Assembly (NCBI GenBank): GCA_947378425.1
Contig: CANCJV010000019.1
Coordinates: 1 to 64,000, forward strand
Direction: 5' to 3'
Length of the DNA stretch: 64,000 nucleotides
Source of the DNA: Synechococcaceae cyanobacterium
GTDB taxonomy: Bacteria > Cyanobacteriota > Cyanobacteriia > PCC-6307 > Cyanobiaceae
Below are positions 40,304 to 49,656 of this stretch, piece after piece. How positions within the stretch are numbered: position 1 is the stretch's first letter; every line of letters starts with the position of its first letter. Under the pieces are notes generated by a model. That model did no database searches. It was given only the letters and a program-made list of their open reading frames with translations, and had not been told where the DNA came from. A program made the position numbers and the translations under genes.

Positions 40304-40516
40304 TCAGTCTAGCCTGAGAGCCTTTTTATTGCTGAAGCTTCTTTTCACTTGTTGTTCCATAATCGTATTGCATTGATAGGCTTCAGGCCTGGCTCCGAGA
40401 ATGATCCTTATGTCCATAGCTTGCTTCCCGCTATTTTCCAGTCCCAGCACCGTCATCTCCGAGAGGCTTGAGTGGTGGGGTGGTTGATGTACCTCAAGAA
40501 AAAGATTGTCTTTCAA
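40304..40516 (-). CDS. Possible small hypothetical protein
   Basis: 70 residues from a TTG at 40516, convergent with the MNIO operon. EMTVLGLENSGKQAMDIRII reads like beta strands, and codon choice is even, but there is no known motif and the start is weak. The remainder of 40280-40780 holds no other feature I can support. Confidence 0.3.
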   Translation of the reverse strand: MKDNLFLEVHQPPHHSSLSEMTVLGLENSGKQAMDIRIILGARPEAYQCNTIMEQQVKRSFSNKKALRLD

Positions 40517-40780
40517 TCCTCAGAGGTATTCGTGATTGGATGCGTTGCACGTGCTTTGAGCTGGCTTGAATTCTTGCCATGGATGCTCAGTCCGCAACGT
40601 TGGGGTACTTAGAGGCGTCGTCTGGAACAAGCCTAGGGATGAGCAGGCCACTGATCTTCCCCTTCTTCTCTCCATACTCTCTGCCTGGCAGACAGGGACT
40701 GGGTTAGTCGGATCCGTGGGCGACTCCATGAGATGGCTGCAACACTACGTCAGAAAGCGAATGTGGCTCGATGCTCTATC

Positions 40781-41810
40781 TTAATTGCCCAGCTCACTCC
40801 GCGCAGGGCGGGCTGGGCGCATAGGCTGGTACGCATATACCAGTCTGGTCGTGTCGCGCAGTGCCATCCAGTTCCGCAAGGGCCTCTCCCTGCCTGAATT
40901 CCAGCGGCTCTACGGAGCCGAGGGGGCAATGCGAGGCTGCTCTGGAGAAGGCCCGCTGGCCTCATGGGTTCCGGTGTCCGCGTTGCCAAGGCCACGAGCA
41001 TGGGCTGGTCTATGGCCGGTGGCTCAAGCGTTATCAGTGCCGTACCTGCGGCCATCAGGCCATCCTCACGGCCGGCACCGATCATGCAGGCCGCCAAGTT
41101 GCCGCTGACAGCCTGGTTGCTGGCTTTCTATCTGATTGGCCAGGCCAAAACCGGGATCTCCTCGCTGAAGCTCTGCCGTCACCTGGGCATCAACTACGCC
41201 ACGGCCTGGCTGCTGCACAACAAGATCCTGCACGCAATGACTGAGCGGGAGGAGGCTTACCTGCTGCTGGGAAAGATCCAGATGGATGATGCCTACCTCG
41301 TCGGAGAACTGCAGGCCGGCAAGCCGGGTCGGGGATCAGAGGACAAGATTCCGATCGTCGCAGCCGTCTCCTTGAACGAGGCTGGCCATCCGATTCACGC
41401 CAGGATCACAGCCGGGAGCGGCTTCAGCTCAGAAGCGATCTCCGACTGGGCCAAACGCCACCTCGCGCCCGGCAGCCATGTTCTCTCTGATGGACTGGCT
41501 TGCTTTCGTGCCGTGACCACGGCCAACTACCACCACAAGGCTGTCGTCACCGGCGGTAAGCACCCCAACGATCTGCCGCAGTTCCGCTGGATCAACACCC
41601 TGCTGGGCAACCTCAAGACCAGCTTCAGCGGCACCTTCCACGCCTTCAACTTTGACAAGTACGCCAGGCGCTACCTAGGCGGCCACTGCTTCCGATTCAA
41701 CCGTTGTTTCTCGATGGCTGGGATGACCGTATGGATCGCCAATGCGGTCTGCTGCTGCATGCTGCTCACAGAACTGGATCTCAGGGTCGCGGAGGATTAT
41801 GGGTAATCAC
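40781..41810 (+). mobile_element. IS1595-family insertion sequence, inactive
   Basis: About 1030 bases. The ends are imperfect inverted repeats: 40781-40803 (TTAATTGCCCAG...CTCCGCG) matches the reverse complement of 41788-41810 at about 15 of 23 positions, with blocks ATT-CCCA and CTCCGCG shared. It contains one transposase gene broken by two frameshifts. I could not define a target-site duplication, so the borders are approximate. Confidence 0.6.
40851..41806 (+). pseudogene. IS1595 / ISXO2-like transposase, two frameshifts
   Basis: Three frames make up one protein. The first gives SAIQFRKGLSLPEFQRLYG; after a shift at the G run near 40920 the second gives QCEAALEKARWPHGFRCPRC and RYQCRTCGHQAI, the zinc ribbon (CPxC...CxxC). 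A one-base insertion near 41081 moves into the third: KLCRHLGINYATAWLLHNKI, KIQMDDAYLVGE (first catalytic D) and SHVLSDGLACF (second D). The ISXO2-like DDE domain is otherwise complete to the TAA at 41806. Decay is therefore recent. Confidence 0.88.
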
Positions 41811-41984
41811 GTGCTCTATTGATTGATTGCTACAGCACGCGCTGTTTCCCAGGTGCCTGAGGGGCCTGTTGCTCATAACAAGCCAGGACTTGGGCAAGGA
41901 CGAGATCAACCCATGGGTTGAAAGATGAAATGGCAGCCTACAGTTAAGAATAGATTTAGTCGCGATTGTGTGAGAAGATTCTGA

Positions 41985-42662
41985 TTAGCGGGTTAGCCAT
42001 AGGGCTTGGCCGCCAAGGTGATCATTTTTCGTCGTGTTGATATCAATATTGATGCCATGCACTGTGGCATCAATTGTTGATTGGATCATCTGAAAGCCCC
42101 GGATAGCCACGTCTGGTACAAAGCTTGGCGATTTCCAGTAATGTTGGCAGCTTAATGAATGAAAGAGCTGATCTCCGGTAAGCAATTCGTCAAAGCCTAA
42201 GTAGATGCCAGGGACATAGCCTACTGCGCTAACTTGTGCAAACCAATTATTGCAATAATCTATGATGTCGATGGCGGGTGTGCCAACGAGAACACCTTCA
42301 AGATCTAGCCAGATATTAATCCCAGCGGGTAGTCCTGCGAAGATTGCATTGTTTGCGGCGTGGTTGCCAGTCTGAGTTCCCTTGGATGCTGTAGGCACCC
42401 ACCCCGGATTCCTGACATGTTGGACTGCCATGAGTGCTAGTCCTGAATCCAGAATATCATCCGCCTCCTTTCGGGTAAGGTCGCCATCATTCACTTCATC
42501 GTCTTTCGAAAAAAGAGAGAGATATCTAATGCAAAAGCTATATCCGTCAGCTTTGAAGTGATTGGCAACTGCTCTAGACACAATACTGCTTGTATCAAAT
42601 CCTTTGGAGTTGGCCGGTGCTTTTCCGATTGCTCCCACAAGTGTAGCCATTTTGATGCTCAT
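41985..42662 (-). CDS. DUF1906 (Rv2525c-like glycoside-hydrolase-like) protein
   Basis: 225 residues. SKGFDTSSIVSRAVANHFKA, GLPAGINIWLDLEGVL, FAQVSAVGYVPGIYLGFDEL and KNDHLGGQALWL fit DUF1906, a TIM-barrel glycosidase-like family found in phage endolysin contexts and secreted actinobacterial proteins. No signal peptide is visible. D/E pairs in the LDLEGV segment could be catalytic. Its substrate is unknown; cell-wall glycan is a reasonable guess from the family. Start ATG 42662 or 42650. Confidence 0.8.
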   Translation of the reverse strand: MSIKMATLVGAIGKAPANSKGFDTSSIVSRAVANHFKADGYSFCIRYLSLFSKDDEVNDGDLTRKEADDILDSGLALMAVQHVRNPGWVPTASKGTQTGNHAANNAIFAGLPAGINIWLDLEGVLVGTPAIDIIDYCNNWFAQVSAVGYVPGIYLGFDELLTGDQLFHSLSCQHYWKSPSFVPDVAIRGFQMIQSTIDATVHGINIDINTTKNDHLGGQALWLTR

Positions 42663-43092
42663 AGGGTGGTATACTCAATTGTTGTCCATGTTTTATGGCT
42701 CCGACAACTACGTGAACATATTTTTACACTCTTACAGCGATTGCCAGGCTCGGCCAAGCCTGCTTTGCATCCGGTCGTTTGCCGCTGGCTGCTGCCATGA
42801 TGTCCAGCGTTGCCCTTGAGTTGCAGGCAGAAAATGTACAATGGACGCCAAAGTCCTTGCCAGTCTGTCCACTCGAGGGGTTGGTTGGATTGGCTTTCTA
42901 GAGGTGATTAAAGGTATCCACCCTAGGCTGCGATTGTAGATTATCATGAGCGCGGCTGGCTCACAGGCCAACCAAAGCAGTTTTTCTCCGCAAAGCTTCC
43001 AGCTGCACTTTCTATTGCGTCAAAATGAGTACTAGGGGGTCTCTATGTGGTCACAGAGGTCTGAATTAATCCTTCGGCATCTGAAGGGGCGA
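42663..43092. other. Gene-free region
   Basis: 430 bases between two minus-strand genes. Short ORFs on both strands show no motif. I see no hairpin or repeat worth naming; it should carry the DUF1906 gene's promoter. Confidence 0.4.
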
Positions 43093-44076
43093 CTAGCCGG
43101 ATGCCGACTGATCGCCAAGCTTCCGCTTGGCATTCTCGATCATCATCGTTAAGGGACCTGATCTCTGTGGATAAATCTGGAGGATAAAGCGAATAAGATC
43201 ATCAGGCGTGCAGGGCTTGGCATATCCACCATTCCATCCATGAAACTGCTCATGCACTTCTGCGCTGAGCGTGATGAGGTTGTCAACACTCTCGGCAAGA
43301 TGCCTGTAATGCTGTTTGGAATAAAGATGATGAGCAACCAAGACAATCTTATCGTCTTTTACTCTTCTTTTCTCAGTTAGTAAGCAGGTCTTCTTGTCGC
43401 GTTGTTTGGCCAACTCACACGCCCTTGTAATTCTCGCCTGCCTCTGATCCTCGGCGCTGGCTAGCATCTTGATTGTCTTGTTACCAGTCATCTTGACTGC
43501 CTGGCACCATAGCTGCCGCTCCTTCGAGGTCAGCTTGCTACCAAGATCCTCGGCCATGCGGCTGACACCTCGTATTGAGTAGAAACGCTTGCCCTCTTCG
43601 TCAAGAAAGTCAACGTTTTGCCTCATCTTACTTGCGGCTTGCAGCTCCTGAAACGAACGATTCAGGCGAGCTGGGCTGGTACCAAGGATCTTGGTTGTAT
43701 CGGGTTTTGAAAGGAAGTGGCGCTTAGATCTCAGAATCAGAGATGAACTATTCTGAACAATATGTGCTGCGACTAGTGATTCTCTGATGCGGGTCTTGTG
43801 TCTTGTCACAAACTCAAGAAAATTCTCCCAGAAAGAGCTTGGCTTAGTGGATCGGATATATTCAGCTATGGCGTGAGCTCCCCGGAGTGAAAATATCCTC
43901 TCACCCAGACTCTTGTTGACGAATATAAAGTGTTCCCCCTCTGCAAGCTCCCACAGATCGTCAGGATCTGAATCGAAGTGTGCCACAATCTCGTCAAGCT
44001 CGTCTTTTGATATCTCCAGGCACTTGGCCACAGCTACTTCTGTTAACGAAAAACCATTGTAGGCAACTTTGGACAT
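43093..44076 (-). CDS. HNH-endonuclease-like protein
   Basis: 327 residues from ATG 44076 (MSKVAYNGFSL), with GGAGG about ten bases upstream; a TTG at 44085 overlaps the previous gene. The N-terminal ~210 residues include two repeats of a KilA-N/Bro-like feel (EHFIFVNKSLGERIFSLRGA and VDFLDEEGKRFYSIRGVSRM). The C-terminal ~70 residues look like an HNH nuclease: Cys, then VAHHLYSKQHYRHLAESVDN and LITLSAEVHEQFHGW (HH, N, H). Nuclease activity is inferred. Encoded with a J-domain protein. The repeats being DNA-binding is a guess. Confidence 0.72.
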   Translation of the reverse strand: MSKVAYNGFSLTEVAVAKCLEISKDELDEIVAHFDSDPDDLWELAEGEHFIFVNKSLGERIFSLRGAHAIAEYIRSTKPSSFWENFLEFVTRHKTRIRESLVAAHIVQNSSSLILRSKRHFLSKPDTTKILGTSPARLNRSFQELQAASKMRQNVDFLDEEGKRFYSIRGVSRMAEDLGSKLTSKERQLWCQAVKMTGNKTIKMLASAEDQRQARITRACELAKQRDKKTCLLTEKRRVKDDKIVLVAHHLYSKQHYRHLAESVDNLITLSAEVHEQFHGWNGGYAKPCTPDDLIRFILQIYPQRSGPLTMMIENAKRKLGDQSASG

Positions 44077-44081
44077 AATCC

Positions 44082-44675
44082 TCAAGCCTCCGCGCTGATG
44101 CTGGCGTACATATTCCTGATGAGATCAAATATTTTAGCGTCTCCTGTCTCTTTGTTGTCAGGGTGATAAACTTTGCTTAGCTCATGGTAGGCATCTTTTT
44201 TGCCCTGGTGTGTAGCCGTAGCCGGATCAAGGCCGAAGACACGCCATGGCCTAAAATACTGAAAAATATTCACTCCCTTAATACAGCCATAGCCTGTCTG
44301 AAACTCCTCGCCCGGGAGATAGCCAACAAACTCTCTGTAGAGCGTCTTCCACCCTTCGGCACTAGTAAGAGGTGGGAGATCCATGCCTTCTGTCTCCATC
44401 AGAAAACGAGAACTCTTGCGGAGGATGGTAGCCGTGCGTTTTTCGCCAACTCCAAAATAGTCAAAGATGGCCGCTTTGATTTCAGCAGACTTCAATGCCT
44501 TTGTCTTAACTGGCTTAGATTCTTTCTTTTTATGATTTGTGATTGCAAAACGCGCAAACTCCTCAAGAGTCCCCTGATTAATCTCCTGAAGGCTGAGGAT
44601 CCTGCGGATTTCAGTCAGAACAAATGAGTTGAGCTTGGCTGTTGTTACAGTGGTGTCCGTTGCAATAGAGGTCAT
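44082..44675 (-). CDS. Protein with C-terminal J-domain-like module
   Basis: 197 residues from ATG 44675 (MTSIATDTTVTTAKLNSF). The last ~50 residues read WRVFGLDPATATHQGKKDAY followed by HELSKVYHPDNKETGD and IFDLIRNMYASI, a J-domain pattern with the HPD tripeptide that activates Hsp70 ATPase. The N-terminal part is basic and helical (NHKKKESKPVKTKALKSAEI), unlike classic DnaJ, and no zinc or Gly/Phe region exists. It is the first gene of a pair with the HNH-like gene. J-domain activity is inferred from the HPD. Confidence 0.7.
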   Translation of the reverse strand: MTSIATDTTVTTAKLNSFVLTEIRRILSLQEINQGTLEEFARFAITNHKKKESKPVKTKALKSAEIKAAIFDYFGVGEKRTATILRKSSRFLMETEGMDLPPLTSAEGWKTLYREFVGYLPGEEFQTGYGCIKGVNIFQYFRPWRVFGLDPATATHQGKKDAYHELSKVYHPDNKETGDAKIFDLIRNMYASISAEA

Positions 44676-44965
44676 AGGCACTACTCTTGTGATGTCGCAT
44701 GTTTGCACTGTATATCACAATCTATTTAAACGGCCACAATCGTATCAATTTGGTTGCCAGGTCTGTAGGGCTGAAGGGGCAAGCATTTCAAGTGTGTACG
44801 CAAGCTGTGGAAGAGCCTGGAGGGGCTGTGCGCACAATTTAAGGGACTGTTGAGGTACTTTGATTCTGCTGAATGCTCATGATCAGCGGCTGGAAGATTA
44901 TTGCTGTATTCAAAAGCCATCCATGCTCCCAACCCCTGCATCTTGATGATAAGCTGTTAACAATA

Positions 44966-45705
44966 CTATCTTCTGAGGCGCGACACTTTCTGGGCCATAT
45001 GATACATTGACAAATGCAAAAGGGGCATCTCGCCACCTCATTTCTCTAAGAAATATTGCCTTAGGTCTGCAAGCAAAGCATTCCTCGTGCGGTGATCAAG
45101 CGCTAGGCAGGAGGAGTGCGTCGTGAGAAGAGCTATGTACTGATCACGCGTCTAGGTCAAAGAGGTTTCGACAGGTGCTGTAACCAGGTTTCGGAACCTG
45201 CCAGAGTCAATCATCATTTGGCCAAGGCTAACCAGAATGTCTTCTTGTGTTTGCCTGACTTCCTGTCGGGCAAGAGATGGCGCATATAGTTGGTATACAT
45301 CCAAAAGCGCCTTCTGCATTGCCTAGTAGGGCTGCAGCTCTTTGTTCCACAAGAGTGTAAAATAACCATCTTCTTTCAGTGTACGACTGACCTTCGCATG
45401 GCCAATTTCGGATGGGATCCAATGCATCGAGCTTGCCGCGAGAACGGCATCAATCGCTTCAGACTCCAAATCCCTTTCCTCAATGGGTTTGTTGATCACT
45501 TATGCCGATGAATGCGATTGGTAATTCATGTTTGCGTTTCGCAAAAGTCTTGATTGGGTTCAATGCAGACCATGTGACAGCCGAGTTCCGCTAAAGAGGC
45601 AGTTGCTGTTTCCGGGTCACTCCCAATTGCAAGAATTCTTGAGGACGAAGAAAGCGAGGCTGCGTTGAACGCCTTTCGAGCTAACGAGACCAAGGCCCCT
45701 TGTCA
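44966..45705 (-). pseudogene. Class I SAM-dependent methyltransferase pseudogene
   Basis: Fragments in order on the minus strand give ARKAFNAASLSSSSRILAIG followed by TASLAELGCHMVCIEPNQDF (motif I and the acidic beta-2 end). After a shift comes ESEAIDAVLAASSMHWIPSE and LKEDGYFTLLWNKELQPY, then a stop. The frame continues MQKALLDVYQLYAPSLARQE, SLGQMMIDSGRFRNLV, then another stop, DQYIALLTTHSSCLALDH, and finally a piece ending LSMYHMAQKVSRLRR. This is the normal layout of UbiE-like methyltransferases. Motif I is degraded (AIGSDPET for a GxGxG loop). At least one frameshift and three stops: non-functional. Confidence 0.85.
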
Positions 45706-45903
45706 ATAAAGTTATGCATGCATTGAGGTTGATCATCCGGTGCAGAGATTGCGATTTCGCGTGTAGAGGCAACCCGCAGTAGCCAAAGGCAATCCAAACA
45801 CTATGGCCATCACTTTGGCGCCCCGGTTCGTGATCTTGAGATCTTGGCTGCGGTGGGAGAAGGAGTGAAATTATGGATGAGAATTCCAGCGGCGTGGTGC
45901 TGC

Positions 45904-48504
45904 TCACTCACTGACCGCCTTGGTGCGCATCGCCGCCTCCAGGCTCTTGATGTCTGCAGGCGATAACTGGGGCCGATCAAGCTTGAGCGTGAGCTTGTTG
46001 AGCGTTCCCGTGAACCGGAACGGCGGCTGGTAGTCGGCGTCGTTGACGCCGGTAAGAGTATCGGAGCCGATGTCGAAGCTCTCGTCCCACTGCAGGATCA
46101 TCGGCAGGGTTTTGGCCATGGTTTTGGTGGCGACCACCTTCCCGTCCACCTTGAGGGTGCCGGTCCCAGGGCCGCCGACGCCGCTGAAGTTGTTGAAGGC
46201 CAGGGTGCCCGCCCCCTTGCCGTCGTAGACGAAATCGAACTCCACCTTGTGCTTGCCAGGAGAAAGCGGTTCAGCCCCCTCCCACTTGAGGCGCTCCAGA
46301 TCCACCATGTTCCACAGCCATATCGGCTTGCCGTTCTTCAGGTAGAAGCCGTAGCCCCCGAAGCGGCCGCCCGAGGTGAGCAGCATGCCCTCGGCGCCAC
46401 TGGCCGGCACAGTGATATCGGCGGTGACGGTATAGGAGGTGTTGAGCAACAAGGGCGAATCTCCCTGGGGCAGCCCCACCATCGGATGGGTGTAGGCGAA
46501 CGTGTTGCGGCCGGCGGTGATGTTCGGCCGTGGCGCCACGATGCGCGCCGCCACCGAGGCATCAAGCGGGAACACCTGGTATTTCTTTGCTTCGCTGATG
46601 AAGGCCTGCTTGAGTTCTTTCACCTTCTGCGGGTTCTTCGCGGCCAGGTCGGTGGTCTGGCTGAAGTCACGGTTGAGGTCGTACAACTCCAGAACCTGGT
46701 TGTTGAGCGGATCCGGGTTGGCCGGGCCGAAGGCGTCCCAGGGGGCTCGGTTCACCTTGGTGCTCAGCAACCAGCCATCGTTGTACATCGCCCACTGGCC
46801 GAACATCTCGAAGTACTGGGTTTTGTGGCGCGAGGGCACCTTGGCGTTCTTGGAGTCAAAGGTGTAAAGGAAGCTGGTGCCTTCGATCGGTTTCTGGGGG
46901 ATGCCATCCACCAACTCAGGCGCCCGCAGACCCGCGGCTTCGAGGATCGTCGGCACCACGTCGATGACATGAACGAACTGCTCACGTAAGCCGCCCTTGT
47001 CCTTGATGCGCGCCGGCCACGACACCACCATGTTCTGGTTCACGCCACCGAGCTTGGAGGCGTTCTGCTTGAACCAGCTGAAGGGGGTATCGAAAGCCCA
47101 GGACCAGCCTGCCGACATGTGGTTGTAGGTCTGATCGGTTCCCCACACGTCGTAGAACTTCATCTGAACTTCAACGGGCAGTTTGTTGAGGCCATTGAAG
47201 AAAGCCACCTCGTTGGGCGTGCCCAACGGTCCGCCTTCGGCGCTGGTGCCATTGTCGCCGTTGATGTAGATGATCAGCGTGTTGTCAAGCTTGCCAAGGT
47301 CTTCGAACTGCTGAATTACCCGGCCGATCTCAGCATCGCTGTAGGCGGCGTAGGCGGCAAACACCTCCACCTGGCGGATGAACAGTTTCTGGGCTTCCGG
47401 GCTCAACTTGTCCCAGGGGGTGATCAGCTCGGCGGGCCAGGGTTCCAGCTTGGCGTCCTTGCCAATCACGCCGAGTTTTTTCTGATTCGCGAAAATACGC
47501 TCCCTCAGTTTCTCGTAGCCGTCATCAAACAGGTGCATGGCGTGGATCTTGTCCACCCACTCCTGGGTGGGGTGGTGGGGCGCATGGGTGGCCCCGGGGG
47601 CGTACTTGATGAATAGCGGCTTGCTGGGGTTGGTCTGGTGCATCCGCGTCATGTAGTCGATGGCGTCATCGGCCATCGCCGTCACCAGATTCCAGCTGCC
47701 GGGAGCCTTGCCTTCGAAGGGATAGATCTGGGTGGTGTTGCGGAACAGGTTCGGCTGCCACTGGTTGGCGTCACCGCCCACGAAGCCGTAGAAGTATTCG
47801 AAGCCCATGCCGGTGGGCCACTGATCAAACGGCCCGCTCTGACTGGCCTGGAAGGCGGGCACGTTGTGGTCCTTGCCGAACCAGGCGGTGCTGTAGCCGT
47901 TGTCCTTGAGCAGGCGGCCGATCGTGGCCTTGTCGCGCTCGATGATGCTGTTGTACCCGGGGAAGCCCGTGGACTGTTCCGAGATCACCCCAAATCCTGC
48001 CGAGTGGTGGTTGCGGCCGGTGATCAGGGCGGCCCTAGTGGGGGAACACAGCGCCGTGGAGAACATGCGGTTGTAACGCAGTCCATTTCTGGCAACACGG
48101 TCCATCGCCGGCGTGGGGATCACGCCGCCAAAGGTGCTGGGCACGCCGAAACCGGCGTCGTCAGTGATGATCAGCAGCACGTTGGGGGCCGCTGGCGGAG
48201 GCACGATCCGGGGCGCCCACCAGGGCGTGGACTGCAGGGCCTCGTCCTTGATCGCACCGCCAAAGGGGGGAGCCGGGGCCGGTAGCTGGTTGCCGCTGAG
48301 CGTGGTGGTGGCATTGGCAGCTCCCGGCGTGCCGGTGATCGTCTGGGCCAACACGGGCGCCCAGCCCGCCTGCCAGCCCACCAGCAGGGTCACCAGGACC
48401 AGGGCCCCAAGGCGTCGCAGCAGGCCGGGGACTCCGCTCGCCCCGAACCAGCCGCGAATGTTCCGGACCAAGGTGAACAGAGTGTCGGAGTGGGGATCAG
48501 CCAC
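45904..48504 (-). CDS. Arylsulfatase-type sulfatase (formylglycine enzyme)
   Basis: Hydrolyses sulfate esters; exported. I prefer GTG 48504, which overlaps the FGE stop (GTGGCTGA); an ATG at 48561 would give 885 residues. The N-terminal ~50 residues include a hydrophobic signal/anchor (LGALVLVTLLVGWQAGWAPVLA). The metal site begins NVLLIITDDAGFG and the sulfatase signature is TALCSPTRAALITGRNHH, in which Cys of CSPTR becomes formylglycine. Later HAPHHPTQEW and GDNGTSAEGG supply further metal ligands. A C-terminal beta domain ends KLTLKLDRPQLSPADIK. All catalytic residues are present. Co-encoded with its own activating enzyme. Confidence 0.93.
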   Translation of the reverse strand: MADPHSDTLFTLVRNIRGWFGASGVPGLLRRLGALVLVTLLVGWQAGWAPVLAQTITGTPGAANATTTLSGNQLPAPAPPFGGAIKDEALQSTPWWAPRIVPPPAAPNVLLIITDDAGFGVPSTFGGVIPTPAMDRVARNGLRYNRMFSTALCSPTRAALITGRNHHSAGFGVISEQSTGFPGYNSIIERDKATIGRLLKDNGYSTAWFGKDHNVPAFQASQSGPFDQWPTGMGFEYFYGFVGGDANQWQPNLFRNTTQIYPFEGKAPGSWNLVTAMADDAIDYMTRMHQTNPSKPLFIKYAPGATHAPHHPTQEWVDKIHAMHLFDDGYEKLRERIFANQKKLGVIGKDAKLEPWPAELITPWDKLSPEAQKLFIRQVEVFAAYAAYSDAEIGRVIQQFEDLGKLDNTLIIYINGDNGTSAEGGPLGTPNEVAFFNGLNKLPVEVQMKFYDVWGTDQTYNHMSAGWSWAFDTPFSWFKQNASKLGGVNQNMVVSWPARIKDKGGLREQFVHVIDVVPTILEAAGLRAPELVDGIPQKPIEGTSFLYTFDSKNAKVPSRHKTQYFEMFGQWAMYNDGWLLSTKVNRAPWDAFGPANPDPLNNQVLELYDLNRDFSQTTDLAAKNPQKVKELKQAFISEAKKYQVFPLDASVAARIVAPRPNITAGRNTFAYTHPMVGLPQGDSPLLLNTSYTVTADITVPASGAEGMLLTSGGRFGGYGFYLKNGKPIWLWNMVDLERLKWEGAEPLSPGKHKVEFDFVYDGKGAGTLAFNNFSGVGGPGTGTLKVDGKVVATKTMAKTLPMILQWDESFDIGSDTLTGVNDADYQPPFRFTGTLNKLTLKLDRPQLSPADIKSLEAAMRTKAVSE

Positions 48505-49555
48505 GGACGGGGAGGGCGGTGGTGAGGGCGGAGAGGGTGCCGGTGGCGGCTGGGGCTGCAATGGGGGCAGCCAGGCGGAAGCCGATGTGGGAGGTGCCGG
48601 TATCGGGGCTCTGGGCCTCCCGGGCTGCCGGCCGGTAGCGGCTGCAGTAGTTCTCGGAACAGAGGAACGAGCCCCCCTTGATCACATGCTTGGCGACGCC
48701 CGGATCACGGGGATCGCCCGTCGCCGCTTCGCTGCTGACCATCGGATCGCTGCCATCGGCGAGGGGCCCGTGGCCCACGGCATACCAATCCTGGGTCCAT
48801 TCCCAGACGTTGCCGGTCATGTCGAACAAGCCGTAACCGTTGACTCGGAAGGAACCGACGGGCGCAGTTCCTGAATAGCCATCTTCGGCAGTGTTGCTGC
48901 TTGGAAACAGGCCCTGCCAGGTGTTTGCACTGCGTGAGTTCCAGGTGTTGCCCCAGGCAAAGACGCGATCCTTCAGCCCCCCCCGGGCCGCGAATTCCCA
49001 CTGGGCTTCGCTGGGCAGGGACCCACCGGCCCAGCGGGCGAAGACCTCGGCGTCCTCATAGGCCACCTGCACCACCGGGTGCTGGCCTCGCCCGGCCAGA
49101 TCGCTGCCGGGACCCTCGGGATGGCGCCAGTCGGCCCCTGGAACCCAGTGCCACCAGCTGAGCTCCTCGATCGGCCCGCTTTCCGGCACGGGCTGGAACA
49201 CCAGCGAACCAGGGGCACGCTCGCTGACCTTCAGATCAGGGAACTGTTCGACAGACAGGGGCCGTTCCGCCACCGTGACATAACCGGTGGCCGCCACGAA
49301 GGCCGCGAAACGGTCATTGCTGACCTCCGTGCGGTCCAGACAGAAGGGGCTGATCCGCAGGCTGCGAACCGGCTGTTCCTCAGGCAGCTGTGCCCCGGCG
49401 CCGATGCGGTAGCTGCCGCCGGGAACGAGGGCCATCCCCTCGGGGCAATCCGAGGGGATGGCCCCGGCAGGGGGTGGGACCAGAAGCAGGAGGCCCACTA
49501 GCAGGATGGTCCCAAGGAAGCGGAGATGGAAACGCAGCATCAACCGAATTGACAC
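48497..49555 (-). CDS. Formylglycine-generating enzyme (FGE / SUMF1 family)
   Basis: Oxidises the sulfatase cysteine to formylglycine. 352 residues from GTG 49555 (ATG 49540 also possible). An N-terminal hydrophobic segment (TILLVGLLLLVPPPAGA) suggests export or membrane anchoring, matching an exported sulfatase. Family marks: MALVPGGSYRIG, LDRTEVSNDRFAAFVAATGY, LPSEAQWEFAARGG and GNVWEWTQDWY. The active-site pair Cys299/Cys304 lies in KGGSFLCSENYCSRYRPAAR, five apart as in human FGE (Cys336/341), so it is probably copper-dependent and active. Directly upstream of and overlapping the sulfatase gene. Confidence 0.94.
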   Translation of the reverse strand: MSIRLMLRFHLRFLGTILLVGLLLLVPPPAGAIPSDCPEGMALVPGGSYRIGAGAQLPEEQPVRSLRISPFCLDRTEVSNDRFAAFVAATGYVTVAERPLSVEQFPDLKVSERAPGSLVFQPVPESGPIEELSWWHWVPGADWRHPEGPGSDLAGRGQHPVVQVAYEDAEVFARWAGGSLPSEAQWEFAARGGLKDRVFAWGNTWNSRSANTWQGLFPSSNTAEDGYSGTAPVGSFRVNGYGLFDMTGNVWEWTQDWYAVGHGPLADGSDPMVSSEAATGDPRDPGVAKHVIKGGSFLCSENYCSRYRPAAREAQSPDTGTSHIGFRLAAPIAAPAATGTLSALTTALPVRG

Positions 49556-49656
49556 GCTTACCAGTCAACCTGAGGGAATCTCTGGAAGGGTGGTCAAAGA
49601 AAAACCGGTTCGTTACTGTTACGCGGACCAGTCCGCGATGAGCGTTCTGCTGCCCA

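Noticed and set aside
42559-42819. Plus-strand ORFs around 42.6 kb
   Set aside because: Overlap the start of the DUF1906 gene on the other strand and have no motif.
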